Assembly: GCA_020026035.1 (NCBI GenBank)
Contig: JAHHRC010000035.1
Span: 1-13,339 of the forward strand
DNA: 13,339 nt
From: Erysipelotrichaceae bacterium
Lineage (GTDB): Bacteria > Bacillota_I > Bacilli_A > Erysipelotrichales > Erysipelotrichaceae
Direction of reading: 5' to 3'
The position numbers and the translations under genes are program-made. Position 1 is the stretch's first letter, and every line of letters begins with the position of its first letter. The notes under the pieces were generated by a model that was not told where the DNA came from, searched no databases, and was given only the letters and a program-made list of their open reading frames with translations. Shown one piece after another: positions 13,201 to 13,339 of this stretch.

Positions 13201-13339
13201 GAAGGACAATGAGAGACATTGAGAGACAATGGTGGTCAATGAGAGACAATAGAGGACAATGAGAGACAATAGAGGACAATGAGGGACAATAGAGGACAAT
13301 GAGGGACAATAGAGGACAATGAGGGACAATAGAGGACAA
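13201..13339. repeat. 10-bp tandem repeat array running off the right edge
   Basis: Nearly 14 uninterrupted 10-base units with the core GGACAAT or GAGACAAT. The right part alternates GAGGGACAAT and AGAGGACAAT, making a 20-base higher-order unit. The units near 13201-13240 are more divergent (GAGAGACATT, GGTGGTCAAT). A partial inverted copy (CATTGTC, 13191-13197) borders the left end. The rest of the stretch upstream of gap (13109-13190) is AT-rich and shows nothing I can name. Confidence 0.95.

Noticed and set aside
13084..13329. Minus-strand open frame of 81 codons through the repeat array, giving a 10-residue periodic hydrophobic and Cys-rich peptide
   Set aside because: It is a by-product of a 10-base repeat that happens to lack stops. 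Nothing like a ribosome site precedes it, and the periodic peptide matches no domain I know.
13191..13339. Possible CRISPR array
   Set aside because: The units are 10 bases and directly adjacent, with no spacers of unique sequence.

Overview
The window looks like a chromosomal segment of a moderately low-G+C Firmicute. The cysS-mrnC-rlmB-sigma factor order, the cysteine T-box leader, the sigma-A type promoters and AGGAGG ribosome sites all fit. The codon style and family mix suggest something near the Erysipelotrichia, but that placement is an inference and I cannot name the species. Most genes (12 of 14) lie on the minus strand. The plus strand is rich in C and A even inside plus-strand genes, as expected if the minus strand is the leading strand.

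Reading the minus strand from the right edge: a 10-bp tandem repeat array runs to the window end (13201-13339). It is followed by a likely CcpA (cre) site and a near-consensus promoter for a single-gene glyceraldehyde-3-phosphate dehydrogenase unit, closed by a strong terminator (11931-11967). Next comes a three-gene unit with its own promoter. It encodes an 831-residue protein with a cytoplasmic Xre-type helix-turn-helix, one membrane segment, and RCC1-like, fibronectin-III-like and PASTA-like domains outside; then a 69-residue GYF_2 protein; then a six-span membrane protein of the YjdF/DUF2238 type. This unit is the most unusual part of the window.

A T-box leader with a UGC (Cys) specifier then controls cysS, mrnC (Mini-RNase III), rlmB (23S rRNA 2'-O-methyltransferase) and a sigma-70 family factor. 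These four genes are spaced from a 4-base overlap to 13 bases apart. They couple cysteine charging to rRNA maturation and modification and to a sigma factor.

The left part holds short units in both directions: a plus-strand HAD hydrolase, a membrane-anchored GH25 muramidase-like protein, a plus-strand YigZ/IMPACT family protein, a DivIVA-like coiled-coil protein, and a two-gene unit of an unrecognised TPR-like protein overlapping a Cof-type HAD phosphatase cut by the left edge. Two of these minus genes have an extended -10 hexamer exactly six bases before the ATG, which predicts leaderless mRNAs.

No rRNA, tRNA, insertion sequence, phage gene or CRISPR array was seen.
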